Shown one piece after another: positions 51,869-62,796 of a DNA stretch of 64,000 nt. A program made the translations under genes and the position numbers. The stretch covers positions 99,777,893 to 99,841,892 of the forward strand of contig NC_092628.1 of the NCBI RefSeq assembly GCF_039555335.1. The letters run 5' to 3'. This DNA comes from Amphiura filiformis (lineage: Eukaryota > Echinodermata > Ophiuroidea > Amphilepidida > Amphiuridae). The notes beneath the pieces were generated by a model. That model saw only the letters and a program-made list of their open reading frames with translations. It did not search any database and had not been told where the DNA came from. Each line of letters opens with the position of its first letter. Within the stretch, counting starts at the first letter, position 1.

Positions 51869-52639
51869 CATATATAGGCCTAACACTAACAGCACTATAG
51901 GCAGCCATTCGATGATGCCAATGCCTTTATGCGTTACGTATTTAAAACGCCCAGTCAGATGTATTTTACACCTGCCAAGCACAAGTCACCCAATTTCGAA
52001 AATTGGACGTTGAATGTACACTCTCATGAATATTGATTGGCAACATTTTCCAATATGTCAGCGCTCAAATCGGACACAATAGAACAATAGACCATTCAGT
52101 GCGTTGGTTGAATCGATCTAGAGACCTGTCTTCAGCTATCGTAGAACTGTATTCAGCATCGAAGTGGTTACGTAATTCTCTTGGTTACCGGATCACGCTA
52201 CTTTGGTATGCCTTCGAGTGCCATATACTTTATGTGGTGATCATTTCGATCGTGGTTCATTACTCTAGCGCGTGATCCCGTTGACATAGTAACATTACGT
52301 AACTTCGATACTGAATTCCTACATGACTGTCATTTCAATTGTTATACCGTTCCGGTTGGTTTGTTGCATACACTCTAGGTGTGAAAAATTGTTCCACTAA
52401 TATGGAAGGCCAGCAGGGACAAAAACGTATCCAAAAAGAGACAACCAAATATGGAAGGCCATTAAAGTCATACGTAAAGACAAATTAGCAAAGCGGCAAA
52501 AATACACAAAGGCCTATTGAAAGGAGGGACTGTCCCCACCACAGACACACAGAACAACTTGGCACAGCTTATAGGAATGTGCAACAAGATTTTCCACAGG
52601 GCTGCGAAGAACCACAAGCCGCGAAATGTTGATAGCCAA

Positions 52640-53740
52640 CAAGCTTAAGCTATTTAATTAACCCTCGATAGAGAGCAGGGCTTGAAGAATGAGGGAAATT
52701 AAAAACACAAATCGCGAAAGACCGCCAACAACCGCCGCTCAATAGGGATGTCAATCTATATTGCCCCGCAGGGCTACAAAGAACCGCAAACAGCGAAATA
52801 TGGATATCCAACCAGTTTAAAAGACAAATTAGCCACCGATAGAGGCCAGGGCCTGAACAAGTAGGGAAATTAAAACCACAAACCGCGAAGGAACGCCAAA
52901 AACCGCCGCTCACTAGGGATATCCAACTAGATTGGCCCGCAGGGCTACAAAGAACCACAAATCGCGAAATTTGGATATCCAACAAGTTAAAACCACAAAC
53001 TGCGAAAGACAACCAACAACCGCCGCTCAATAGAGACATCCAGCTATATTGCCCCGCAGGGCTTCAAAAACCACATACTGTGAAGTATAGTTATCCAACA
53101 AGCTTAAACTATAAATTAACCCCCGATAGAGGGTAGGGCATAAAGAATGAGGGAAATCAAAACCACAAACCGCGAAAGACCGCCAACAACCGCCGCTTAA
53201 TAGGGAAATCCATCTAGATCTATAAATCTAAATAACTACCGGTATCAACTGCAACATTTGGATATCCAACTAGATTGCCCCGGAGGGCTACAAAGAACCA
53301 CACACCGCGAAGTATAGTTATCCAACAAGCTTAAACTATAAATTAACTCCCGATTGAGGGTAGGGCATGAAGAATGAGGGAAATTGAAACTACAAACCGC
53401 GAAAGACCGCCAACAACCGCCGCTTAATAGGGAAATCCAACTAGATTGCCCCGCAGGGCTACAAAGAACTATCAACCGCGAAATTTGGATAGCCAACTAG
53501 ATTGCCCCGCAGGGCTACAAAGAACCACACACCGCGAAGTATAGTTATCCAACGAGCTTAAACTATAAATTAACTCCCGATAGAGGGTAGGGCATGAAGA
53601 ATGAGGATAAATTAAAACTACAAACCGCGAAAGACCGCCAACAACCGCCGCTTAATAGGGAAACCCAAGGGCTACAAAGAACTATCAACCGCGAAATTTG
53701 GATATCCAACTAGATTCCCCGCAGGGCTACAAAAAACACA
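52640..53740. repeat. Satellite-like tandem array, unit about 200 bp
   Basis: Blocks recur in order: GACCGCCAACAACCGCCGCT, CTAGATTGCCCCGCAGGGC, AAACCGCGAA, TGGATATCCAAC, AAACTATAAATTAAC. Five to six irregular units. Long minus-strand ORFs over it come from the repeat phase, not a gene. Confidence 0.85.
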
Positions 53741-54152
53741 ATCATTAAAACATAATTATCTTGCTAAGTCGTGGCACTTAGACGCTTCCGTATAAGCCTT
53801 GCTACATAGTTTCAATTTGAAGTAAATAGGACTGACTCTGTGTCTCGCTGGCATCGTCAACATTGGGTATGTGTTGCTCATATTTACATTTTCTTAGTTG
53901 CCTTGAATAATTAAAGTATATTAAAATGTATATGCATCCCTATTAACATTACAGTCACGCGGTAGCAGCGACCAGTAAGTTTTCAAAATAAACGGTTGAT
54001 AAAGTTTTATTAAATTATTTACTGTCATAAATCAAGGATAACATAATTTCAAACATCTATTTTTCGTTTTATTCGTTTTATGGAGTACCTCGTAACCCGA
54101 TGACTTTCCAAGCTTAGAGCTGCTTGGCTACATTCATAAAAAGAAAGAAACT

Positions 54153-54607
54153 CCACCAAAAAACGTTGACAACGTAAAGAAAGCAGCAAGTTTAAAAAGC
54201 CCCACCTCGGCTCACTTTTTGAAACTTGGTCCCATTTTGAATATCAACAGCAAATCGGTGTTTTTAACGTTTAAACAATAGCATCATTGCCATTAACATG
54301 CCAACTTGTTATTCGTTTAATTCAATCATTGGTCATGAACTTAATAATTATTATAAAACAAAACATATAATATATATTGGCCAAGAACAACATAATAACC
54401 TTTCTGATCGTTCCAGAATGCTAACAACTTAATATCGCATCGGCACATTAAAGATACATAACACTTCTGGAAATGTTTTAAGTTGATAATTATGACAAAG
54501 ATTAAATCAGTATCTTTTACAAATTGGACCAAGTTTCAAAAAGTGAGCCGAGGTGGGGGCTTTTTAAACTTGCTGCTTTCTTTACGTTGTCAACGTTTTT
54601 TTGGTGG
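54153..54607. mobile_element. Foldback/MITE with ~80-bp arms
   Basis: Arms 54153-54232 and 54527-54607 (CCACCAAAAAACGTTGACAA and its complement) match closely. No coding capacity. 54610-56400 is AT-rich and shows nothing recognisable. Confidence 0.8.
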
Positions 54608-56408
54608 ATTATATATACATATGAATACGTCCAAGTAAAATATTTCATTCAATCGCCAAATTATACAAAACACACACTGTTTAGATTTACAAAGCACGTC
54701 ATTTTAATTAAACTAAATAAATGAATAACATACTGCTGATGATTCAGAACTCTTATCTTAAAGTTACTGAATCTACTATCTTACAGCATTTCCAAGTGTT
54801 ATAAGATTATACAAGTTCTTAATAAATAGTATAATTACATCAAAACACTTGTTTTTAAATGAATACTTTTAACAATTCATCATAGTGAAAATATTTTACA
54901 AATTGATAACTATGAGTGTATCAAAATTACAAAGCACACACATTTGTAAACGACTTTCCTAGTTTAATATAGGATATATGGATGGCCAAGAGGCTCAAAA
55001 CACAATACGTCTACACTTGGACGTCCAAGATACAATCTTGAACCTTCAAGATAAATCTTGGACGTCCAAGAATTTCGCGGTAGACTTAAATCAAAGAACC
55101 ACACGGTCAGAAATCACAAAATCTTACGCTTGAGGCTTTTGGTCATACTGATATCAAAAGCTCAAGCACGCATATGATTATAATATTCATGATATTAGGC
55201 GTTTTCTGAGCGTCTTGGTCATCAATAGAAATAAATAGAATAAATAAATTACATAAATACATACTGGTTACGTAGTAGATTACAATTGTATAACATTGTA
55301 ATATCAAATTAAAAAACACTTGTTAGGGGGCCTGATGCAAAAAGGGGTCCTGAAAAAAATGACCACAAATTTTCCTGGGAAAATTGAGTTTATATGCCTT
55401 ATATGGGGTTGACCCATAATTTTCATGTCAAAAAGGGGGCCCTGAAATTTTTGAGATCTCAAAAGGCCCACCCCCTTACAAGTGTTTGTGAACGGTCCCT
55501 AAGTAGCCAACAGTAAGAAATCATTAAGTATGATTAAAATATTGGTTACACTTCAGAAATATTATTTCAGATTAAACTTACTAAGGGTCTTTTAATGCGT
55601 TACAAACTGAATACATGCTTTTTAAATAAAATACCTTGTGTTTGTTCCAACAGGTTAATATAACATAACATAATATTTTAAAATTTTAGATTAATAAAAA
55701 ATACAAAGCACATACATTGTACAAAGCGCTACATTAAATGACTAATACAAAACAATATGTAGTTAAACTCTATTAAATAAGATAATTAAGTATTATTAAA
55801 ATACTGGTTACGTTTCAGAACTCTGGTTTCTGTACCATGTCAACCTAGAACATCATGAAACCTCTCTAAAATGTTTAACTCGATATAAAATTAATACACA
55901 ATGAATTACCCCCATGCGCCTCTTAAGACCTATTATGTAAACATTAGACATACACATCTTGTACAATTAGTCAGCCATTTTGTCTTTAGTCTAAAATTTA
56001 TCTTACATTTTACCCTGAATAACTCTTACATCAGCCTAAATCTGTCTTCGAATATACTTTGTTTAGACCCTGTTTGTTTGTTTGTTTGTTTGTTTTATAA
56101 ATAAGACATTATTAATTTCATTTTTAGTGCAGGAAACGTTTATATACTTAGATTTTATAACTTTATCTACATAGTGCATGTTTTATGTTGATACACATTC
56201 ATTTGCACTTTCAGGGCAAAAACTTTACTTACTTGGAAAACGGGTTTATTGCAGCTATATAATTTATTTATTGTACCCTCATTCCACATTGCATTTCAAA
56301 GGTTTATTTTTAGAAAACCATAAATGTATTATGATATAATGAATAAATATGATATACATTGCATTTACGATATATCTATGATATAATAAATCAATGTTTC
56401 AATATATT

Positions 56409-56414
56409 TTTATT
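56409..56414 (-). terminator. Poly(A) signal of cytokine-like gene
   Basis: AATAAA on the minus strand 37 bases after the exon 7 stop. AT-rich surroundings make a chance match possible. Confidence 0.5.
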
Positions 56415-56450
56415 TATAAATAATATTATATATTTGGCCCCAAAATTGGC

Positions 56451-56765
56451 CTACTTTTTTGTTAAAACATTATACTGGTTTTTGGGTAAAAGAAAAAAGC
56501 CATAGACGGATTTCATAGAAAAAAATATCCATGGCAATATCAGTACGAACACTAAATGTCTACTTGGTTTGTGACGACGGACTGGCTCTGCCTCACTGTG
56601 TTTGCTCTGCAGGCGAGGGAAATCTTGAAGACACATCGGTAAGTACAGGGTCATCTCTTGAAGAATGTAACAATCTCGTTGGTTCCTTATGGCCTCGTTC
56701 TCCTCAGGGTGAAGAACAACTTGACGAATTGGTAGCAGGTCTAGGGTAATATCTAGCAAGGTCAT
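56451..56765 (-). CDS. Cytokine-like gene exon 7 (helix D2 and C-terminal tail)
   Basis: Acceptor TTTATAG directly before ATG, as in exon 4. Helix D of domain 2 is followed by a basic stretch (RRHKPSRH) and a hydrophobic run (LVFVLILPWIFF), then a TAG stop. The hydrophobic tail has no counterpart in domain 1 and could be a membrane anchor or neutral read-through of former 3' UTR. Confidence 0.7.
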   Translation of the reverse strand: MTLLDITLDLLPIRQVVLHPEENEAIRNQRDCYILQEMTLYLPMCLQDFPRLQSKHSEAEPVRRHKPSRHLVFVLILPWIFFSMKSVYGFFLLPKNQYNVLTKK

Positions 56766-58798
56766 CTATAAATTAGAAAAGAAAGGATAGTGTAAGATAT
56801 TTCATAACAGGTCATATATTTTAGAATTTTATTCTTGGATGCAATCGTCGTCAATCAATCAATTATTCATATATCATTCTTTTTCAGCAAGTATAATCAT
56901 GATAATGAAGATTGTACACGGGGATATTATGACGGTCTTCATTTGGCATTCAGATCATTATCAGCTGAGTTTTAAAATAAGGTATTTGCGTGGATTTTAA
57001 TATCAGTGTTATATCACACACACTCCTGTTCGACGCTGAAAAGGTTTCATCCACACCGTTGGTTATCGTAATAAGAATGTGCTTAATTGAACCGAAAAAC
57101 AGTACTAACATCTGCCACTACAATAGACCATATTTAAAAGGACATTGACCTCCCAATCTTAAGATAAATACTTACCACACTCTCCTCGCGGTTTAAGACT
57201 CTCTGTTTCATCAACTGTATGGTTTCAAAGTCAACGGTGAAATCCTTGGGGCTGGTAGATAATTGTTCATCTACGATAACGTGTCCCATAGCTTCTTTAT
57301 AAATGTGGATGTTTGAGTGATGTATTTTCAGTAGTTGTTCCTCCTGAAATGGGGTAACAATAACCGTGATTAATTGCATTTATACAAAAGTAAATTTCAC
57401 TTTAAAGAATCAAGTTAGTGCGACGGAATGATTTAAAATATCAATGTAAGCTTTCGGATTTCTGATACTCCTTGCATATGTATTACTAGTATGTTAATAT
57501 GTGAATTGTTTAGTGGTCTAATAATCCAATAAATGTATATTGTTTCTGTCCTGTTCATATTTCTGTTTGTGTGGTCTGGGTGCGAGTGTGGGTAGGGGTG
57601 GGCTTGCATATGTGTATTGGTGTGGTTATATGAAAGAACGATTGAAAGCTCAAGATCAAGAGATCAAGAGTTAAAATCGTTCTATATTACCAATACAGAT
57701 GAACTTTCATGCTAAGACTGAAAGCTTTTATAGTTAAGTAATACAAAGTAACTTACTGTCATGTGAATCCTTTGCGCAAGAGAAAGTTAAGATCTATCAG
57801 GTATACCAGGAAGATCGACATTCTGACATATAGCTCCACCATTACGATCCATTTGCTGTAATGAAAAATCCACAAAGTAAAGAATAACAGTGTAATATAT
57901 AATACTTGATACTAAAACAATTTGCATTAATTTTATCATTTGTTTTTCCGTCGATTTTATCTTCTCAACCTAATATTTTACTGAAATGTTTTTTTAAATC
58001 GTTCATGTCAAGTTCTGATAATAACACTTACATATTCTTCCAGGACTTTTCCAGCGTATTTAAACAAAGCTGACGTTTCTTCTATAAGGAGTTCATATTC
58101 CATATATATATCAGACGATGGTGGAGGATTGGTGGTAGGTGGCGTTGGAGTAGCTTCGTGGCTCTTTTGCAATCTGGGAAAGTCTACCAATGGAATTGGA
58201 AGGTACCGGTACATTTCTTGAAGTACGTATAAATCGCGGATGTTTCGTACAGCTTCATTTGGTTCAGGATCAAACAACACTGGTTCGGATGGTGGTGGAA
58301 GGCTTGTGAAGTTCAATTCATACATCTATGGATCAAATTAGTGAAAGGCAATTATTAACCTATTTGATCACTACTGTGGTTACCAAAAACACCAAGGAAT
58401 AATCGTCATTTAGATTATAACATAGATACAAATACACCAGGCACAGAAAGAAACTTGTCAGTTATAGTTATCCTTGCTGTTCAGCAACCTGCAATTTCAA
58501 CGATTTTCAATGGGAACGTATCGTTGCATTGCAAACAAGCACCACGGGCCAATCAATAAAGCACACAATGTAACAGGCACAATTGAATAGTTAAAATTAC
58601 AACTTTTGATTTTGAGATTTGAGGGTTTGGAGGCGCATAACTGACGAGATTCTTTTTGTGACTGGTATAGATGGCGGTGCACAAGAAACGATAGGCGGTT
58701 TATGTAAGTATAATTTGTGTATCAAGAACATGTTAGATGTATACAATAGAGAATTGATCACAATGCTGACCATATATAAGTATGGCCTTCCATTCTTG

Positions 58799-58832
<34 letters not shown>

Positions 58833-58884
58833 CGATCGATTGATTAATTGATTGATTGATCGATCGATTTATTGATTGATCGAT

Positions 58885-58955
<71 letters not shown>

Positions 58956-60000
58956 GTACTTACCAACGCGTCCAATCTGTTAAGAGCAAACTGAGTATAT
59001 TCCATAATATTTTGCATAGCTGGGAGAAAGTTGATCGGATCTGACGAGTTTTTCTCATCCAAATACACTTCTTGTACGGCTCCTTTGAATGCAATAAGAT
59101 TTTGACGATGCACCGAGAGTAGTTCTTCTTCAGTCATGTTGAGTCTCTTCAACAAAGGTAGGTCTGATGCATGTGGAAGACCATCCACTGGCAGTGGAGG
59201 AATTATAATATCCGAATTTCCAAATCGTGTTGCTTTCTGTGAAAATAAAACAAAATGATAAACTTGTGAAAATCACTTCACAAGCAAAAAATGACTAAAA
59301 AAAGTAAGTACAAAATATGTTTTACTTGAAATGCTTGCTGCAAAAAAATAAAAATAAAAATCCATCGTTTAATGTGGACAAATTATTGTTATTTTGCTTG
59401 CCAGAAATAATTCTACTTGTTACTAAAAACGTTTTTAGATGTTCTCCGTAAGTACAAGAACGGATACATACATGAAACTGATGCTGAACCCCAAATCACG
59501 TAAATAATGCTAGAATTGTACTAGAATTGAATACGGACAATGAACTGAACTTAACCAAGAGTTCGTACTTACGTAATCTTCGTAGAGACTGCTTTGTTCC
59601 GTGGAAAGCGTTTGACAAGTAAGAATCAAGAACTCGTACAAATCTTTGATATTGGTCGGCTCAGCTTTCAGATGCCTTTTCCTGTCATTGATGTCACCCA
59701 AAAAACTACTGGATTTGTGGAGCTGAAGCTCTGGGGTTGTGAGTTTGCTGTTCTTGATATTCCGAACTCTGAGGAGCTTTCCCTTGTGAATTGGAAATGC
59801 ATTGCAACTCAACACAATCAGACTGGTAAATAAAACTGTAATTCAAAAAAGAAGTATAAATATCAACAATAATCCAAACAACTTCCAATATACCATAACA
59901 GAGATTTTTTTTTAATTACCAGCATGGTATGAACGCAACACAAAACATGAATTAAACATTTACCTGCAAAGCAGAACATTTTAAACATTTGAGCACTCAT
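56451..60000 (-). CDS. Tandem two-domain IL-6/CNTF-like helical cytokine (with in-frame stop in exon 5)
   Basis: Seven exons (59964-60000, 59573-59835, 58964-59236, 58032-58325, 57757-57855, 57176-57343, 56451-56765) join in phase (1,0,0,0,0,0) into 482 codons. Residues 1-25 are a signal peptide. Domain 1: helix A about 73-100, helices B and C 136-191, helix D 215-246 with the signature DLYVLQEM and DFPRLQ. A Pro/Thr-rich linker (248-262) follows. Domain 2 repeats the plan: helix A 263-289, B-C 323-378, helix D from about 400 (DCYILQEM, DFPRLQ). Helix D resembles the LKVLQEL region of CNTF. N-glycosylation sites NMT (133), NSS (163), NFT (196). An RKR at 64-66 could be a convertase site. Codon 312 is TAA. 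An AATAAA lies 37 bases past the stop (56409-56414). Exon structure is seen; family membership is inferred from pattern and gene architecture. Other four-helix cytokines are the main alternative. Confidence 0.75.
57176..57343 (-). CDS. Cytokine-like gene exon 6 (helices B and C of domain 2)
   Basis: 168 bases, phase 0-0, acceptor CCCATTTCAG, donor GTAAGT. EEQLLKIHHSNIHIYKEAM aligns with EEELLSVHRQNLIAFKGAV of exon 3. No stop in frame, so this part has not visibly decayed. Confidence 0.75.
57757..57855 (-). CDS. Cytokine-like gene exon 5 (A-B loop of domain 2, contains TAA)
   Basis: 99 bases, acceptor TTCATTACAG, donor GTAAGT, phase 0-0. The 33 codons align with the first 35 of exon 3 and end IHMT where exon 3 has LNMT. 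Codon 23 (57787-57789) is TAA, in a position where exon 3 has Asp. Both splice sites look intact. Skipping this exon would keep the reading frame. Confidence 0.65.
58032..58325 (-). CDS. Cytokine-like gene exon 4 (helix D1, linker, helix A2)
   Basis: 294 bases, phase 0 at both ends, donor GTAAGT. It carries helix D of domain 1, a linker rich in Pro and Thr, and then a helix resembling exon 2's helix A (DIYMEYELLIEE against DLYEFLILTC). This single exon physically joins the two domains and is the best evidence that they form one gene. Confidence 0.8.
58800..58955. repeat. (TGAT)n microsatellite at exon 3 donor
   Basis: About 150 bases of TGAT with some ATCG units; on the minus strand it starts nine bases into intron 3 of the cytokine-like gene. 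Confidence 0.95.
58964..59236 (-). CDS. Cytokine-like gene exon 3 (A-B loop, helices B and C of domain 1)
   Basis: 273 bases, phase 0 at both ends, acceptor TTTTCACAG, donor GTAAGT. The first 35 codons match exon 5 and the rest match exon 6, so one exon here corresponds to two in domain 2. Helix B begins NMTEEELL; helix C ends FALNRLDAL. Confidence 0.8.
59573..59835 (-). CDS. Cytokine-like gene exon 2 (rest of signal, pro-region, helix A1)
   Basis: Acceptor with a pyrimidine run ending TTACAG, donor GTAAGT. Encodes the end of the signal peptide, a basic 40-residue segment ending in RKR, then an amphipathic helix (IKDLYEFLILTCQTL) that holds the only cysteine of mature domain 1. Ends ...LYEDY in phase 0, the same ending style as exon 4 (...VLEEY). 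Confidence 0.8.
59964..60000 (-). CDS. Cytokine-like gene exon 1 (signal peptide start)
   Basis: 37 bases, ATG then 12 codons plus one base, ending at a GTAAAT donor. A short first exon with a phase-1 intron inside the signal peptide is what I recall for IL6, CSF3 and LIF. Upstream in-frame codons contain no other ATG before the GTG at 60045, so this start is chosen. The joined signal sequence has a hydrophobic core (residues 9-21) and a likely cleavage after SCNA. Confidence 0.75.
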
Positions 60001-60162
60001 ATTGAAGATTCGTGTTCGAGCGGTGTGGGCAATAAAATGTTCCACTGTAAAAAGCTTCTAAAATGTATGCAAAAACTGTCAGAAATTGTTTTCCCGATGA
60101 TACCCGAATAGGTTCTGATTTTGGGGTTATGGATAAACCAGAAGTTTTTAAAAACCTTGCTG

Positions 60163-60173
60163 CTACTAAATAT
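60163..60173 (-). promoter_or_regulatory. TATA-like motif upstream of cytokine-like gene
   Basis: GGTATATTTAG on the minus strand, roughly 165 bases before the ATG. Weak evidence, given the AT content. Confidence 0.2.
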
Positions 60174-60375
60174 ACCATTCGTGTCATCTGCTGCGTGACT
60201 TATTCGTGGGGAATCACGCACTTCCAGGTTGTTTGTTTAGACTTAGAGTCCACGTGTTCAAACAATTTGTTTGTACTTAATTATTTGCACAATGTAAACA
60301 TTTTTGGCAATAGTAAACGGTAATTAATTGTGTTATAATATTTAAGTTAAAAATTACGTTAATATAAATGATAAT

Positions 60376-60440
60376 AAAATAAATAAATAAATAAAAAATA
60401 ATATAAATAATAATAATAATAATAATAATAAGTAATAATA
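60376..60440. repeat. AT-rich AAATA/AAT microsatellite
   Basis: AAATAAAT units followed by AAT units. No gene nearby other than the cytokine-like gene upstream end. Confidence 0.85.
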
Positions 60441-60745
60441 TAACAATTATATAACACGCGTGTCTGTCAAATTTGTAAGTTAATTTCGTTGTAATAATGC
60501 TGTTGTGAAGAAGGCAGACTTTCCAACATCTTCATCGCCTATGTTGTGTATTTACAGACAATATTATTGTTTCCTATTATTTCATCTAAAGCATTTATAA
60601 TCGTACTCGTAACTCCCAAACATGTCTGTTGCCTTTATTCATGTTAATTTTTGTTACCAGATAAGTTACAAACACTTTCTATAGTAGCAAAAGATGTCAA
60701 TTCTTATTAGACAAAACAATTTCAAATCAAGACATGTAATACAGT

Positions 60746-62796
60746 CAGGCGCGGATCCAGGCATGGGCACACCGGGCCCGTGCCCCCCCTTTTCGAGGGT
60801 CCTAATTTTTTTTTTTTTTACAATTTTGTATGAAAAAATAAATATAACACCCCTGTTTTGCTTTTCATTTTTACATCGACGGCCTCCCCTGCCAGTGACG
60901 GATCCATGCAGGGGCTAGACTATGCCATAGTCGATTTTTGATAAATAAAAATGTTATTAATCATGATGAACGCATTCAGTTGAACTCGAAATTATACTGA
61001 TATTTAGTAGGCCTACATCAAAATACTAGTATAAAATGGTTATGAAAAAGTTTAGGCTATATAATTATATTTGTGACAGTAAAAGTAAAGTATAGGCCCT
61101 ACGTAGGCTTATATTATTGAATGCAACATATCATAATGGCATAATTATAATGACACTTCAATACTGAACAATTCTAATTTTAGAATCTGTCAGTTTATTA
61201 TCCGAAAAACTTGGGAAGCTAACAAACAGAGGGCGTACGGTGACTGAAAAGATCAGTTGTGAAAATCTATCAATTGTGCACTCATTAATTAAATCAGAGT
61301 TTTAACTTTAAGCTTAAATGTAATAGCCAGAGTAGTGCACAATTGGCAAGTGGACTACGGAGAAGTCTATGCAGGGGCACACCCGGACCGTGCCCCCTTT
61401 CATGGTCCATGAATTGGCTTCAATTCGGCCTTTATTGTTAATTTTTTTCCAAATACTGAGGGGTCGCATCCTCCCTCAGACACCCTCCCTCCGCGTATGG
61501 ATAAAGAAGTCAGTAGGCTTCTTTTTTAGACCAGGTGCGGATCCAGTGTAATATTTAAAAGTTTGCAAATTGAGTTCGGGACCTTTTTTGTTTTAAGCAA
61601 TGATAAAAGTGTAAAAATGATGCACCAACTTGAATGAACAGGGGACCGCTTTCACTTCTGTTTTGGACATCTGTACACTTTATGTTTTAACATGTTTAAG
61701 CAATAATTAGGCCTACAGTAATAGTGAATAATGGTCTATGAGTGGCTTCAATCGTGCCTTCATTTTCAAGTTGCCATTTTCACCGTTCTGCTTTGGACAC
61801 CAGGCCCTTTATTTTTCAAGCAATAATTGACACAATATTGAAAATTTGTTGACGAATGACTTCAAATAATAGTAGTATTAAAAATTTTCCACCAAATAGT
61901 TTCAATTGGACCTTCATTTTTCAAAATTTTCCAACTTCTCAGAAGGGAACATTCCCCATCTGCGTGCATAAAGAAGTTGCCATTTTCACTTCTGCTTTGG
62001 ACACCGGACCTTTTATGTTTAAAGCAATAATTTACACATTAATAGTGAACAATTGTCGACGAATAACTTCAATTGGCTCTCATTTCACAAATTTTCGGCT
62101 TTTACAAATTAAAACTTTACACAATAATAACAGTGCCAAAATGGTCCACCAAGTACTCCTCAGGAGGGCACATCCCCTCAGCTCAGACAACCCCTGCGTA
62201 TGCATAAAGAAGTGAACCTTTTAAGCTTGTTTTGGACACCCGACCCAATGTTTAAAGCAATAATTTAAACTTCTCGGCAAATGACTTCAATTTTCGCAAA
62301 TTTTCGGCTTTTTCAAATTAAAATTTTACACAAAAATAGTGCCAAAATAGTCCACCAAATGGCTTCAATTATGTCTTTATTTTGCAAAAGTCTCTCACTT
62401 CTGAGGGTGGCACACCTGGGGGCACACCCCCTCAGACACCCCCTGCGTTTGCATAAGAAAAATAACCTTTTCGCTTCTGTTTTGGACACCCGACCCTTTA
62501 TGTTTAAAGCAATAATGTACACGATAATAGTAAAAGCTTGTCGACAAATGACTTCAATTGGACCGTCATTTCGCAAATTTTCGGGTTGTTCAAATAAAAA
62601 TTTTACACAATAATAATGCCAAAATGGTCCACCAAATAGCTTCAATTAGGTCTTCATTTTGCAAAAGTTTCTCACTTCTCAGGGGGCACATTCCCCTCAG
62701 ACACCCCTGCGTCGCGCAAGCGCGACGTACGTCGCTCTGGCGCCGATGATTCTAAGTTTGTGCCCCCCCTTTTCAAAAATCCTGGATCCGCCACTG
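60746..62796. mobile_element. 2.05-kb non-autonomous hAT-like element
   Basis: Ends CAGGCGCGGATCCAGG / CCTGGATCCGCCACTG; 8-base duplication AATACAGT at 60738-60745 and 62797-62804. Interior holds four to five degenerate ~250-bp repeats (CCAAAATGGTCCACCAAAT, TCAGACACCCC). No transposase. 62805-64000 shows nothing I can identify. Confidence 0.8.

Noticed and set aside
51453..51982. Minus-strand ORFs of 150-167 residues rich in Cys-Val repeats
   Set aside because: They read through the CA microsatellite and a purine-rich tract; low-complexity artefact.
52033..52275. 80-residue plus-strand ORF
   Set aside because: No recognisable domain, no splice or poly(A) context, compatible with chance.
52650..53496. 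Minus-strand ORFs with repeated CSPAGQSSWISL motif
   Set aside because: The repetition follows the DNA tandem unit; no start context, splice sites or known domain.
56451..60000. Two separate neighbouring single-domain cytokine genes
   Set aside because: Exon 4 contains helix D of domain 1 and helix A of domain 2 in one open frame, and no second signal-peptide exon is seen between them.
60200..60230. NF-kB-like site (GGGGAATCAC) upstream of the cytokine-like gene
   Set aside because: Lacks the CC half of the consensus; one weak match in AT-rich DNA is not evidence.
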